Below, piece by piece: positions 40,981 through 49,694 of a stretch of 64,000 nucleotides of DNA. The notes under the pieces were generated by a model. The model was not told the origin of the DNA. It made no database searches and worked only from the letters and a program-made list of their open reading frames with translations. The position numbers were made by a program, and so were the translations under genes. This DNA comes from Aulostomus chinensis (Eukaryota > Chordata > Actinopteri > Syngnathiformes > Aulostomidae): positions 6,710,001 through 6,774,000 of the forward strand of contig JBBMOA010000001.1 in assembly GCA_037954235.1 (NCBI GenBank), given 5' to 3'. Position 1 is the stretch's first letter. Each line of letters opens with the position of its first letter.

Positions 40981-42990
40981 TGAGATCATTGGCAATTCTT
41001 CCGACATCACTGTCGCATTATTTTGAGGTTATTAGCAACTCTTACTACATCACTGTCGCATTATTTTGAATTTATTAGTAACTATCACTACATCACTGTA
41101 AGCATCATTTTGAGGTTATTAGCAACTATCACTACATTACTGTTAGCATTATTTTGACTTCATTAGCAATTCTTACGACATCACTGTCGCATCATTTTGA
41201 GATCATTAGCAATTCTTCAGACATCACTGTCGCATTATTTTGAGGTTATTAGCAACTCTTACTACATTACTGTCCGCATCATTTTTAGGTTACTCGAAAC
41301 TCGAACAACATGACTGTCAACATCAATTTGAGGTTATTCGAAACCTTCACTACATTACTTTTAGCATCTTTTTTAGTTCATTAGCAATTCTTACGACATC
41401 ACTGTCGCATCATTTTGAGATCATTAGCAATTCTTCTGAAATCACTGTCGCATTGTTTTGAGGTTATTAGCAACTCTTACTACATTACTTTCCGCATCAT
41501 TTTTAGGTTACTCGAAACTCTAACAACATGACTGTCAACATCACTTTGAGGTTATTCGAAACTTTCACTACATGACGGTTAGCATCATTTCGAGTACATT
41601 AGCAATTCTTACTCCATTACTGTCGCATCATTTTGAGATCTTTAGCAATTCTTCAGACATCACTGTCGCATTTTTTTGAGGTTCGTAGCAACTCTTTCTA
41701 CATGACATTCAGCATCACTTTGAGGTTTTTCATAACACTTGCTGCATTACTGTTAGCATCATTTTGAGTTTATTAGCAATTCTTCTGACATCACTGTCGC
41801 ATTATTTTGAGGTTAGTAGCAACTCTTACTACCTGACTGTCAGCATCATTTTGAGGGAGTTCGAAACACTTACTACATTACTGTAAGCATCACTGAGTTT
41901 ATTTGCAACTATCACTACATTACTGTTAGCATCATTTTGAATTTATTAGCAATTCTTCCGACATCACTGTCGCATTATTTTGAGGTTATTAGCAAATCTT
42001 ACTACATTACTGTCAGCATCATTTTTAGGTTACTCGCAACTCTAACCACATGACTGTCAGCATCACTTTGAGGTTATTCGAAACTTTCACTACATTACTG
42101 TTAGCATCATGTTGAGTTCATTAGCAATTCTCACTACACTACACTACATTACACTTTTGTGGTTCGTAGCAACACTTACAGCATTACTGTAAGCATCACT
42201 GAGTTTATTAGCAACTATCACTACATTACTGTTAGTATCATTTTGAGTAAATTCGCAATTCTTACAACATCACTGTTGCATCATTTTGGGATCATTAGCA
42301 ATTCTTACGACATCACTGTCGCATTATTTTGAGGTTCCTAGCAACTCTTACTACATGAATATCAGCATCACTTTGAGGTTATTCGAAACCTTCACTACAT
42401 TACTTTTAGCATCATTTTGAGTTCATTAGCAATTCTTACGACATCACTGTCGCATCATTTTGAGATCATTCGCAATTCTTCTGAAATCACTGTTGCATTG
42501 TTTTGAGGTTCGTAGCAACTCTTACTACATGACATTCAGCATCACTTTGAGGTTTTTCATAACACTTGCTACATTACTGTTCGCATCATTTTGAGTTTAT
42601 TAGCAATTCTTCTGACATCACTGTCGCATTATTTTGAGGTTAGTAGCAACTCTTACTACCTGACTGTCAGCATCATTTTGAGGGAGTTCGAAACACTTAC
42701 TACATTACTTTAAGCATCACTGAGTTTATTAGCAACTCTCACGACATTACTTTTAGCATCATTTTGAGTTCATTAGCAATTCTTACCACATGACTGTCAG
42801 CATCACTTTGAGGTTATTCGAAACCTTCACATTACTGTCGGCATCATTTTTAGATCATTAGCAATTCTTCCGACATCACTGTCGCATTATTTTGAGGTTC
42901 GTAGCAAGACTTACTACATTACTGTAAGCATCATTTTGAGTTCATTAGCAATTCTTACTACATCACTGTCGCATTATTTTGAGGTTCGTA
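40981..42990. repeat. Diverged satellite subfamily at the array edge
   Basis: Monomers are still about 43 bp but read 'attagcaattcttacgacat' or 'ttagcaactatcactacatt', followed by 'actgtcgcattattttgagg'. The 'cttagg' monomer types of the main array are absent. An 827-bp internal duplication is visible: 'gacattcagcatcac' at 41704 and 42531, and 'acctgactgtcagc' at 41831 and 42658. A short frame at 41240-41461 that stays open for 73 codons is only diverged satellite. This is most simply the older flank of the array. Confidence 0.92.
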
Positions 42991-43533
42991 GTGTGGCAAG
43001 GCGAGCAGTGGGGAACAGTTGCCGACAACGCCACCTGGGGGCTTTCACCCCAGGATATAAACAAAATTTCAAAATGACCAGGCTTCAATTTGAACAAAGG
43101 CACACAGTTCGAGAGATACAACAGGAAAGGATCGTTATTTCCAATTATAAAATACTTTTATTAGAAAAATAGTTTAAAATGAGCAACAGACTAAATGAAT
43201 ACCAATGGATATAATAAGGAGTGCAAGAGGAATTACCGAAAGGAAAAGGGGACAGGACTTGGGCTTACCACGACAGCGGTAACGAAAAGGGGAGGGATCC
43301 AAAAAAGCTACACTGCGCCCGTGACACAGCAAACCAAAAAAACATGAATAAGGAACCACCACCAGGGGGACCGCTGCCGCTCTGGGCCCTCAACACCTGT
43401 CAAAGAAAAGAAAAGAACACCATCAAAAACATGAAATCAAGGCAACCCTCACACACGAACCAAATATAGCTACCCCAAATAACCCAACAGAAACTGTTTT
43501 AAATCCAAATGATCAAAATGGGGAGCAAAAGGC

Positions 43534-43577
<44 letters not shown>

Positions 43578-43845
43578 GGGTTCTAAACAATAAATCAAAT
43601 GTAACCCACAAAAACTAACAGTAATAATTCAAAGAAAGAAATAACAAATAGAAAAGGAATAAACTCAAGTAATTAAGGAAATGTCTGCCCCTCTTATAAA
43701 AACCAGTCTCCAAGGGGGATGGCTCAGCGCCGATGAGGGTCGGGATGCCCTCTCTTGGCCCACGTTGAGGCTCTTATAAAGGCCGTAGTGCACGGCTTTA
43801 ACCGCCGTTACTGGGAGCAGCGTCCGTTATGAGCCGAATCAGCAA
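42991..43845 (-). mobile_element. LTR-like insertion inside the satellite edge (candidate solo LTR)
   Basis: An 855-bp non-satellite segment splits the diverged satellite. Read on the minus strand it starts '(t)tgctgattcggc' and ends 'cttgccaca(c)', so the tips are TG...CA apart from one base each. It has TATA-like boxes at 43773-43780 and 43693-43700 and an AATAAA at 43157-43162, in the order expected of an LTR. The 5-bp string 'tcgta' flanks both sides (42986-42990 and 43846-43850). However, the right flank can also be read as an ordinary diverged monomer ('tcgcatcattttgag'), so the target duplication may be chance. No gag/pol reading frame is present. Other kinds of insert are possible. 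Confidence 0.45.
43534..43577. repeat. (AAT)n microsatellite
   Basis: About fourteen uninterrupted AAT/ATA triplets lie within the 855-bp insert. They are not found in the surrounding satellite. Confidence 0.97.
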
Positions 43846-43850
43846 TCGTA

Positions 43851-44155
43851 TAATTTTGAGATCATGAGCAATTCTTCCGACATCACTGTCGCATTATTTT
43901 AAGGTTCGTAGCAACTCTTACTACATGACTGTCAGCATCATTTTGAGGGAGTTCGAAACACTTACTACATTACTGTAAGCATCACTGAGTTTATTAGCAA
44001 CTATCACTCCATTACTGTTAGCATCATTTTGACTCCATGAGCAATTCTTACTACATCACTGTCGCATCATTTTTAGGTTCGTAGCAACTCTTTCTACATG
44101 ACTGTAGCATCATTTTGAGGGAGTTCGAAACTTTCACAACATTACTGTAAGCATA
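43851..44155. repeat. Diverged satellite, last remnant
   Basis: After the insert, about seven diverged monomers of the edge subfamily resume ('gagcaattcttccgacatca', 'gagggagttcgaaacac') in the same orientation and stop near 44155. No satellite monomer is recognisable beyond this point, so this is the array boundary. Confidence 0.88.
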
Positions 44156-44640
44156 AACATTTCCTACCGGAGAGCAGAATCGTGGCGTCAGACGAGGCAG
44201 GAGGAGGAAGCCCGCAGCCCAGACTACACAAACGATGGCCGGAAGAGGATAATCAGAACACCACAGATCATCGGCAGCTTGATATGAAAGGCAGACAACT
44301 ACGCGTCTTACCCACAGAAAGCGCACCACGCACACACCGGCCCAAGGGAGACAGCCCAGCTCCCGGTAACACCACACCGCCGGACGGAGCAAAACTGGAG
44401 TAAACAGGGGGCCCAGGACACTGAATAATGGAGCAGAGCAAGCATGCATACCTTTGTTTGTAACCGATCTGCTGACCAGCGAGACGCCACCACGCACGGC
44501 TGTCGGCTCCGTAAAGGAGGGAGAGGAAGTGGAAAGGACGGAGAAGGGTCGGACCAGGTCTACTGCTAGGTGACCACTCACTATCGTCTGCCACACTGCC
44601 CCTCACGGTGGGGAGTGTAGCGCTATCCTGCCAAAGTACA
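44156..44640. other. GC-richer unassigned stretch at the satellite border
   Basis: This stretch is richer in G+C and CpG than everything around it. The minus strand has a frame open from 44596 to 44051 (181 codons), but its last third runs into satellite, which argues against a real protein, and I see no domain, signal peptide or repeat. The minus strand also has a donor-like 'caaag/gtatgc' near 44450. It could be a fragment of a mobile element or a gene 5' end; nothing decides this. Confidence 0.4.
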
Positions 44641-45100
44641 TTTGTTTCATTCTTTTGCTCTTGCACTTTAATTAAAATGGACTTGACTTGAGAATGTTTT
44701 GTTTCAAAATATAGATGAATTAGCAGATTTATAGGTAGCATGAGTATGAAGTTGCACTTGCACCCGGTGGGAAAATGTCCTCTGCATTTGACTCTAACTA
44801 TGTAGGAGCAGTGGTAGCAGTGTCAGCCTGGGGGCTTGGTCAAGATCAATGACAGGAGTAGCAGACAGGTAATATCCATAGCATGCTTGTTGTTTGAGAG
44901 GAGTAAGGGTACACTGTTGGTCTCTCACCTGATGCGCTGTCATCAGCACAAATGATCTGTTCCTAAACATCAAAATCTACCATCCCCCCTGATTTTTTTT
45001 TTACAACTCGAGTACTGGTTAACACTTTAGAAAGCCTTCATTCAGAGCTGTGAAGAACCTTGAACCTGATATCCCAGACATCAAAGTGGGCCACTAACCA
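44641..45100. other. Intergenic sequence with a dispersed-repeat-like fragment
   Basis: No gene seen. The part around 44760-44880, with 'gaaaatgtcctctgcatttg' and an 'agcagtggtagcagtgtca' motif, resembles a fragment commonly met in teleost dispersed repeats; that is from memory of the pattern and is uncertain. A T-rich run lies at 44990-45002. Confidence 0.4.
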
Positions 45101-45103
45101 CTG

Positions 45104-45240
45104 ACCCTGAGATCAAAGTGAGCGCTCTGATCTCAGAGGTCTGGAATATTTCCCATCCCATGGCCCTTCAAATAAGACCCCTGTGTCACTGTCTCAAAGT
45201 TTTCAACCGTATTTGTTTGTTAAATTAAAACCAGACGACC
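45104..45240. repeat. Upstream unit of tRNA-Gln copies, inverted relative to 62950-63098
   Basis: The segment from 'gaccctgagatcaaagtgag' to 'ccgtatttgtttgtt' is matched in reverse complement by 63098 down to about 62950. A shorter part ('ttgtttgtgg' ... 'acatgattagtgccata') recurs directly at about 46350-46440. Each copy sits just upstream of a tRNA-Gln sequence, so it is 5' flank duplicated together with the tRNA. Confidence 0.85.
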
Positions 45241-45274
45241 ACTGTGGTCCTTTTTACACGGTAAGTAAAGCACA

Positions 45275-45346
45275 GATGCCCTGGTGGACCTGTTTGCACC
45301 CTGGACTTTGAATCCAGTGACCTGAGTCCAAGTCTCAGTTCCAGCA
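45275..45346 (+). pseudogene. tRNA-Gln (TTG) relic
   Basis: The 72-nt span aligns end to end with the tRNA-Gln at 62825-62896. The anticodon arm (ctgga-ctttgaa-tccag, anticodon TTG) and T arm (ctgag-tccaagt-ctcag) are fully paired, but the T loop starts TCC instead of TTC. The D arm is altered and the two acceptor strands (gatgccc and ttccagc) no longer pair. Decay in the 5' half, which holds the A box, makes transcription or function unlikely. The upstream flank is the shared tRNA-Gln flank. Confidence 0.75.
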
Positions 45347-46069
45347 GGTTTCCTGCAGCCTTCAGCAGAGCTGCCATGTTTCTCTGTAGAGAACTAAGTG
45401 ATGCTCTCAGCAGGTTGAGGGCACCACCAACAAGTGAGGTATGAACCTCTGACTTCCTTCTTGTCAAACAGGAAACTCCTAGTACCTCATTTGAGTAAAG
45501 TACCTCATATTCCTGACATCCAAGTAGTAGTGAAGTGGAGGAAGAAGGTAGGAGATCTCCAACAGGATTTTTCTTTCCTCTGTCCTCCTTGATCTCATGG
45601 ATCACCACAGTCAAGGGGAGACCCAAGCTCCCGGATGGATCTGGCACTCAGGAACTGCTGAGTTTTCCAGTGGACTTTGTTCCATCCATGGTTCAGGAAC
45701 AGGACTCCTCCTGGTTAACCTGGTATCTTTCCACCCAACTGTGGGTTCTTGGAGAATTTTTCATGTCATGTCAAGAAATCAGGCTGGTGGGTTTTTCAAT
45801 GAGAGAAATTCTGGTAACTTAATTAAGTGGCATATTTGTTGAAGCAGTAATTAACTGATAAATTAAGGAAGGCCTGGCCAGTCTTTGCTCCCAGGTCATA
45901 CGATGGAGTTAGAAAGTCCTGAATCAATCTGGAGTTCCATGATTTCCTTGTGGTTCATGATCCTTTTGACAATGTAGTCTGGAACAAGAGCAAGATGAAC
46001 CTCCAAATAGCAACAGGTTGATTGCAGGTGATGTCAAGTGGTATTTAGAGGAGCCTCCTCCTTGTGTTT

Positions 46070-46134
46070 GGTTCCATGGTGGAAGGGTGAGAACTCTGGA
46101 TCCAGTGATCCCAGTTCAAGTCTTGGTGGGACCT
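46070..46134 (+). pseudogene. tRNA-Gln relic lacking the anticodon loop
   Basis: The acceptor strands ggttcca and tgggacc still pair (with one G-T), and the D and T arms are recognisable. The anticodon region reads 'ctctggatccagtgatc': the two 5-bp stem strands ctgga and tccag are fused and the whole 7-nt loop is missing, leaving 65 nt instead of 72. It cannot decode. It belongs to the tRNA-Gln family that also occurs at 45275, 46445 and 62825. Confidence 0.8.
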
Positions 46135-46349
46135 TCCTGTCTGGAATGTGTCCCATGTAACAAACTGATCAAGAGATGTTACGTGGTTCTAATGTTCTGG
46201 TTCATTTCTTGTCCTTTAGAAAAATGAAAATCATTTCTTACTGCCATGAACTCAACTCTGCCCTATGTCACTGTCTAAAAATCATCCTTTTTTTTTTTGA
46301 AAAAAAAATCAGGGTAGGTTTGTCAGACTTTGTCAGACCTTTCCCCAAA

Positions 46350-46444
46350 TTATCATTTGTTTGTGGAAATTAGATCCAGAAAACCACTGCAGTCACTCAT
46401 ACATGATTAGTGCCATACTTTGTCTCACACGTTTCATCTTTGAT
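46350..46444 (+). repeat. 5' flank shared with the intact tRNA-Gln
   Basis: The run 'acatgattagtgccatac' and its surroundings match, in reverse complement, 62897-62990 immediately upstream of the minus-strand tRNA-Gln. This shows that tRNA plus flank was duplicated as a genomic segment, not by retroposition of the RNA. Confidence 0.8.
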
Positions 46445-46516
46445 GGTTCCATGGTGGAATGGTGAGCACTCTGGACTGTGAATCCAGTGATCCCAGTTCA
46501 AACCTCAGTGGGGCCT
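46445..46516 (+). tRNA. tRNA-Gln-like body with GTG anticodon, probably a pseudogene
   Basis: This 72-nt sequence is clearly a tRNA-Gln derivative (ggttccatggtggaatgg... start, ctgga/tccag anticodon stem), but the loop reads ctGTGaa, giving a His-type GTG anticodon where Gln has CTG or TTG. The acceptor stem is fully paired if G-T pairs are allowed (ggttcca with tggggcc). The T stem, cccag against ctcag, has two mismatches. The D loop reads 'ggaatggtg' in place of the usual 'gtaatggtt'. The sequence up to 100 bp upstream matches the flank of the intact copy at 62.9 kb. The T-stem damage favours a pseudogene; otherwise it would be a tRNA with conflicting identity. Confidence 0.7.
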
Positions 46517-46815
46517 CCAGCAGGTCTCTGACAGGTGTTGATAGAGGAGTTGTGGCTGCTGACTACAGTGGAAGACACCATCACCCATGATGTTTCGAAG
46601 CTCTCAGTTCCTTCAGTCACATGACTGGGTCATCCTGATTGGATGACATGGACCCACCTGATCCATGTCAGCCTTGTTGGAGCAAAAAAGGTGGATCAGA
46701 GGAATCAGTGGATCAAGACTCAGGTGGCAGATGAAGAATCTCTGTATTCACAATGGAGTCAGAGAAATCTTCCAACGTGAGAGAACGTGACAGACCATTT
46801 TATACTGAAGACAGG

Positions 46816-46817
<2 letters not shown>

Positions 46818-46857
<40 letters not shown>
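46818..46857. repeat. (TG)n microsatellite
   Basis: About twenty TG units. The adjoining 5' flank 'gagaacgtgacagaccattt' recurs in reverse complement beside the (CA)n tract at 52112-52149, so the microsatellite travelled with a duplicated segment. Confidence 0.97.
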
Positions 46858-46861
<4 letters not shown>

Positions 46862-47280
46862 ACTGACTGGAAACTGAATAATAACCAGACTGACTTTTGT
46901 CATGGACCAAGTCTGGTTGAGTCACTAAATTCATAACTGAAGTGATTATTTAATTAATAAACAGAACATTTGTCTAAAGTCATGATCAAATTCATGTAAA
47001 ATCTGAGCAACGAGGGTTTGAAAATGTTCCAATGAGCCAAACCAATGTTGACAGTTAAAAGAAGCCAATGTGGGAGGATTCTTTCTGTCTCAGCAGTAAA
47101 GACCAATCCCACAGCTCACGTGAAGCATCAGGTCCTCTGTGAGAGGTGGGAATCCAACCAGGGACCTTTCGATCCACACCAATCTTCCCTGACCTCATAG
47201 AAACTGGAACCTTTTAACAAATAAATTCAAATTCAACTCAGCAGCAACTCTAGAAATGTTGCTAACTTGCTAATTCCTGT
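46858..47280. other. Intergenic sequence, no gene seen
   Basis: AT-richer sequence without recognisable genes. On the minus strand around 47140-47185 a phrase 'ggtccctggttggattccc' recalls a tRNA T arm (B box), but no cloverleaf can be built around it. Confidence 0.5.
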
Positions 47281-47284
47281 TAGC

Positions 47285-47995
47285 TCCAGATCAGACAATG
47301 CAGGCTCACCTTCACGCTTGGTTGTACGACCGCCACCAGTTGAAGCTTCTCTGGTTCAACAAACTCTGGGGACTCAAGACACAAGTCAGCACCGGTGCAG
47401 GTCCAGATCCAGATGTTAGCTGAGGGGGACAATGGCTTAAGGGAGCTCCAGGGAGTTGGTTTGAACTGGTCCCTCATCTCTGTGAGTAGAAACCATCTGA
47501 GGTGGAGGGGGAAGGTCTGCTTTGACCTCCTGATCTCCCAGTAAAGCCAGTATAGATGTTGAGCTTGGAGGAGTTGATGGCCTCCTTCGTCTTCTTGTTG
47601 GAGATGTTTGCTAAACTCAGCACCACCACAGATCAGAGGAACGTCCACTTGTCAGCTGGACACTGGAGTTTCTAGTGACCTGCAGGATCTTATTTGTATT
47701 GGCAGCAGGCCTGTTCCAAGAGCTTTGCTCACATTCCTGATCAGGCTCCATAATGGTTCTGGACCACTGAGTGATAGAAGCTGATCCTGCGGGTGGACTG
47801 TCTTTAGGGGGCTGAGGTGTCTGGTGGTCTTGGTGGACCCTCTGCATCTCAAGCTGAGACCACAGAGTCCTGTGTTCTTGAGTCATTGTCTATAGTCTCT
47901 GTTGTTGGAGAGCTCAGTGTGGTCCCTGATGGTCTAGTGGCTAGGATTCGGCGCTCTCACCGCCGCGGCCCGGGTTCGATTCCTGGTCAGGGAAT
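47285..47995 (+). repeat. tRNA-Glu duplicon, copy 1
   Basis: This segment is directly repeated at about 59985-60515. Shared stretches include 'gcttctctggttcaacaaac', 'gtgcaggtccaga', a 'gatgttgagctt..gaggagttga' stretch, and the tRNA-Glu at the right end (intact here, decayed in the second copy). Parts of it also match the inverted-repeat arms near 54.5 and 59.5 kb ('cttggtggaccctctgc'). Minus-strand open frames here (up to 122 codons) have no coding features and are ignored. Confidence 0.8.
47923..47994 (+). tRNA. trnE-CUC: tRNA-Glu (CTC)
   Basis: A complete 72-nt cloverleaf. The acceptor stem is tccctga with tcaggga and the discriminator is A. The D arm contains 'ggtctagtggctagga'. The anticodon stem is cggcg/cgccg around loop ctCTCac, giving anticodon CTC, which reads GAG. 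The T arm is ccggg-ttcgatt-cctgg with one G-T pair. The B box 'ggttcgattcc' matches the canonical pol III internal promoter. It lies at the right end of a duplicon whose other copy (60444-60514) has lost the fold. No run of four T follows within about 30 nt, so the pol III terminator is not evident. It looks functional by structure. Confidence 0.93.
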
Positions 47996-48530
47996 GAGTT
48001 ATTTAGAGGTTGAGGGAGAGGTGATCAGGTGGTCCACATGATGGTGGAGGTGATGAACTGTGAGTCCATCATGGCTCCACTCTCACCCCCATTGTAGTGT
48101 TCTTGGTTCACTCTACCATGGCCCCATGTTGAAGGGTGACTGTCTCATTCAGGTTCAACCCTTAGTTAGACTCTATTAAGTCACTGACTCCTGCAAGGAC
48201 AAACTGTAATCCTCCTTAGTAGCTTTGGCTCCTTGCAGCACAGAAAGTCCATTCACTGATGTAGGATCTGGAAAACTTAGAGCTCCAGTCCTCAGTTCCT
48301 TGCACCAAAGAAAGGAGGGAAATGCAATCAATGTTGAATTCATTTACATTTCTTATATTTGATCAAAGCTAGAACTTAATAAGCTGCCATCGACCTTGAT
48401 GACCAACTCCTTCACTGTGTAGTTCAAAGTCCCTGGTTTGATTTGTGTCAGGACTTCAGAAGCTCCAATCCTCTCTAAGTTCTAGTGAGAGTGGAAGAGA
48501 TTATAAATGAGAGAAGCAGGGCCCTCCCTC
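47996..48530. other. Intergenic sequence with a tRNA-like phrase
   Basis: No gene seen. Around 48410-48455 the string 'caaagtccctggtttgattt' occurs; it is shared with 59755-59775 (plus) and 54785-54805 (minus) and resembles an eroded tRNA 3' half. No cloverleaf can be drawn from any of the three, so it is treated as duplicon flank. Confidence 0.5.
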
Positions 48531-48533
48531 AGA

Positions 48534-48606
48534 ACTGAACCAGCTTAGTTGGGAGAGCCTTAAACTGAAGATCTAAAGGTCCCTGGTCCGATCCCAGGTT
48601 TCAACA
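48534..48606 (+). pseudogene. tRNA-Phe (GAA) relic
   Basis: The 73-nt span matches vertebrate tRNA-Phe in the D arm (agcttagttgggagagc), anticodon arm (loop ctGAAga, anticodon GAA) and variable region (aggtc). The acceptor strands actgaac and tttcaac have three mismatched positions, including the terminal two. The T loop reads 'tccgatc' where 'ttcgatc' is expected, damaging the B box. It is most likely inactive. Confidence 0.82.
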
Positions 48607-48849
48607 GAGGAGCAGCATTGACTTTACTTTCCAGTGGAGGAACTGCAGACATGAAGGAAACTAACATCTTGTCCTGTGCATTCTTGTGACATTCAGGACA
48701 TTTTTGGAGCCTCTTGTTGGATTTTGCCACAGAGAATCAGAGCCAATCAAAAGCATGGTGGACTTCAACATGGAGGACTGAACAAGTCAAGAAAGCATCA
48801 GTTTGACCTTCACAGGTGTTTCTGTTCCTGTCTCAATGCTGTAGAAAGA

Positions 48850-48922
48850 GCCTGAGGAGCTCAGACGGTAGAGCATCAGACTTTTAATCTGAGGGTCCAG
48901 GGTTCAAGTCCCTGTTCAGGTG
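48850..48922 (+). tRNA. trnK-UUU: tRNA-Lys (TTT)
   Basis: A complete 73-nt cloverleaf. The acceptor stem gcctgag pairs with ttcaggt throughout if three G-T pairs are allowed, with discriminator G. The D arm is 'agctcagacggtagagc'. The anticodon stem is tcaga/tctga with loop ctTTTaa, anticodon TTT, reading AAA/AAG. The T arm is caggg-ttcaagt-ccctg, fully paired. The wobble-rich acceptor end (G1-T72, G7-T66) differs from the usual gcctgga/ttcaggc form, so slight decay is possible. No TTTT terminator lies within about 40 nt downstream. It stands alone on the plus strand between the Phe relic and a minus-strand SINE. Confidence 0.88.
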
Positions 48923-49097
48923 CTGTGGAGGTTCCAGTGTTTGACAACATGGTACTGGATGAAGTTTAGTGTTGAACAAACTGTCAACATTAAAAGTAGA
49001 AGTGTTCTTGTCTTGCCACTGTGAGACTGTTGCTAGAAAAGTGACCAATAATAATTTCATGTCGCATGCAATTAACAAAAGACCTACATTAATGGTC

Positions 49098-49386
49098 GAG
49101 GGGGGGGCTGTAGCCTATCCCAGCATCTACAGGCCAGAGGCGGGGTTCACCCTGGACAGGTCGCCAAAACCATTCACACTCACATCTACAGTCAATTTAG
49201 AGTGTCCAATCAGCCTCATCCCAAATTACATGTCTTTGGACGGTCGGAAGAAGCCGGAGTACCCAGAGAGAACCCACGCATGCACGGGGAGAACATGCAG
49301 ATTCTGCACCCGAGCCTGGACTCAAATCCAGAACCTTCTTGCTGTGAGGCCACAGTGCTGACCCCTAAACCATCATGCTGCCGTGG
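49098..49386 (-). mobile_element. tRNA-headed SINE copy, minus strand
   Basis: Read on the minus strand this gives a tRNA-like head at 49386, then 'aacatgttctcc', 'tgcgtgggttctctc', 'tccaaagacatg' and 'agtctaaattgactgta'-type body motifs, ending with 'gcctctggcctgtagatgct'. It is the same family as the fuller plus-strand copy at 57346-57730 and the copies at 49579, 53819 and 63771. The simple-repeat tail is missing here. The pattern is that of teleost tRNA-derived (V-SINE/AFC-like) elements; the exact family name needs a library search. Confidence 0.8.
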
Positions 49387-49578
49387 TCTCATATACTTTT
49401 CTAAATTGTGTTTCTTTCATGTCCTCCTGAGATCAAAGACAGAATTCTAGCTACTGTCAAAGCCCTGATGACATCATCAGGAATTCTGGCTTTGATCTGG
49501 AGACTCTTGCTTTAATCTGAATTTGATCTGACTAATGTTTTAGTTTAGGTTGCATGATACCGACCACCTCATTTGTCC

Positions 49579-49694
49579 TGATGGACTGGTGACCTGTCCA
49601 GGGTGAACCCTGCCTCTTGAACAATGTCACCTGGGATCGCCCCCCCCCCCCCATGACCCTTAAAGGATAAGAACAGAAAGTGGATGGAGGGATG
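49579..49694 (+). mobile_element. SINE 3' fragment
   Basis: The 3' end of the same SINE family: 'gatggactggtgacctgtcc', 'agggtgaaccctgcctct', a C run (49640-49653) and the terminal 'gtggatggagggatgga' tail. The head and body are absent. Confidence 0.75.

Noticed and set aside
41240..41461. 73-codon open frame in the satellite
   Set aside because: It consists entirely of diverged monomers where substitutions removed stops; the residues repeat with the monomer.
1..42990. CRISPR-array reading of the regular 43/44-bp repeats
   Set aside because: There are no unique spacers: the whole unit repeats, variants are shared between units, no cas genes are present, and the flanking DNA is vertebrate-like.
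1..42990. Centromere call
   Set aside because: Organisation and size fit, but no CENP-B-box-like motif is evident in the monomer and there is no functional evidence. Kept as a possibility only.
44051..44596. 181-codon minus-strand open frame
   Set aside because: The C-terminal third is satellite sequence, and no domain, homologous copy or splice-supported structure is seen. Listed only as an unassigned stretch.
46350..46516. Retroposition as the origin of the extra tRNA-Gln copies
   Set aside because: More than 90 bp of 5' flank is shared with the intact gene, which points to genomic segment duplication.
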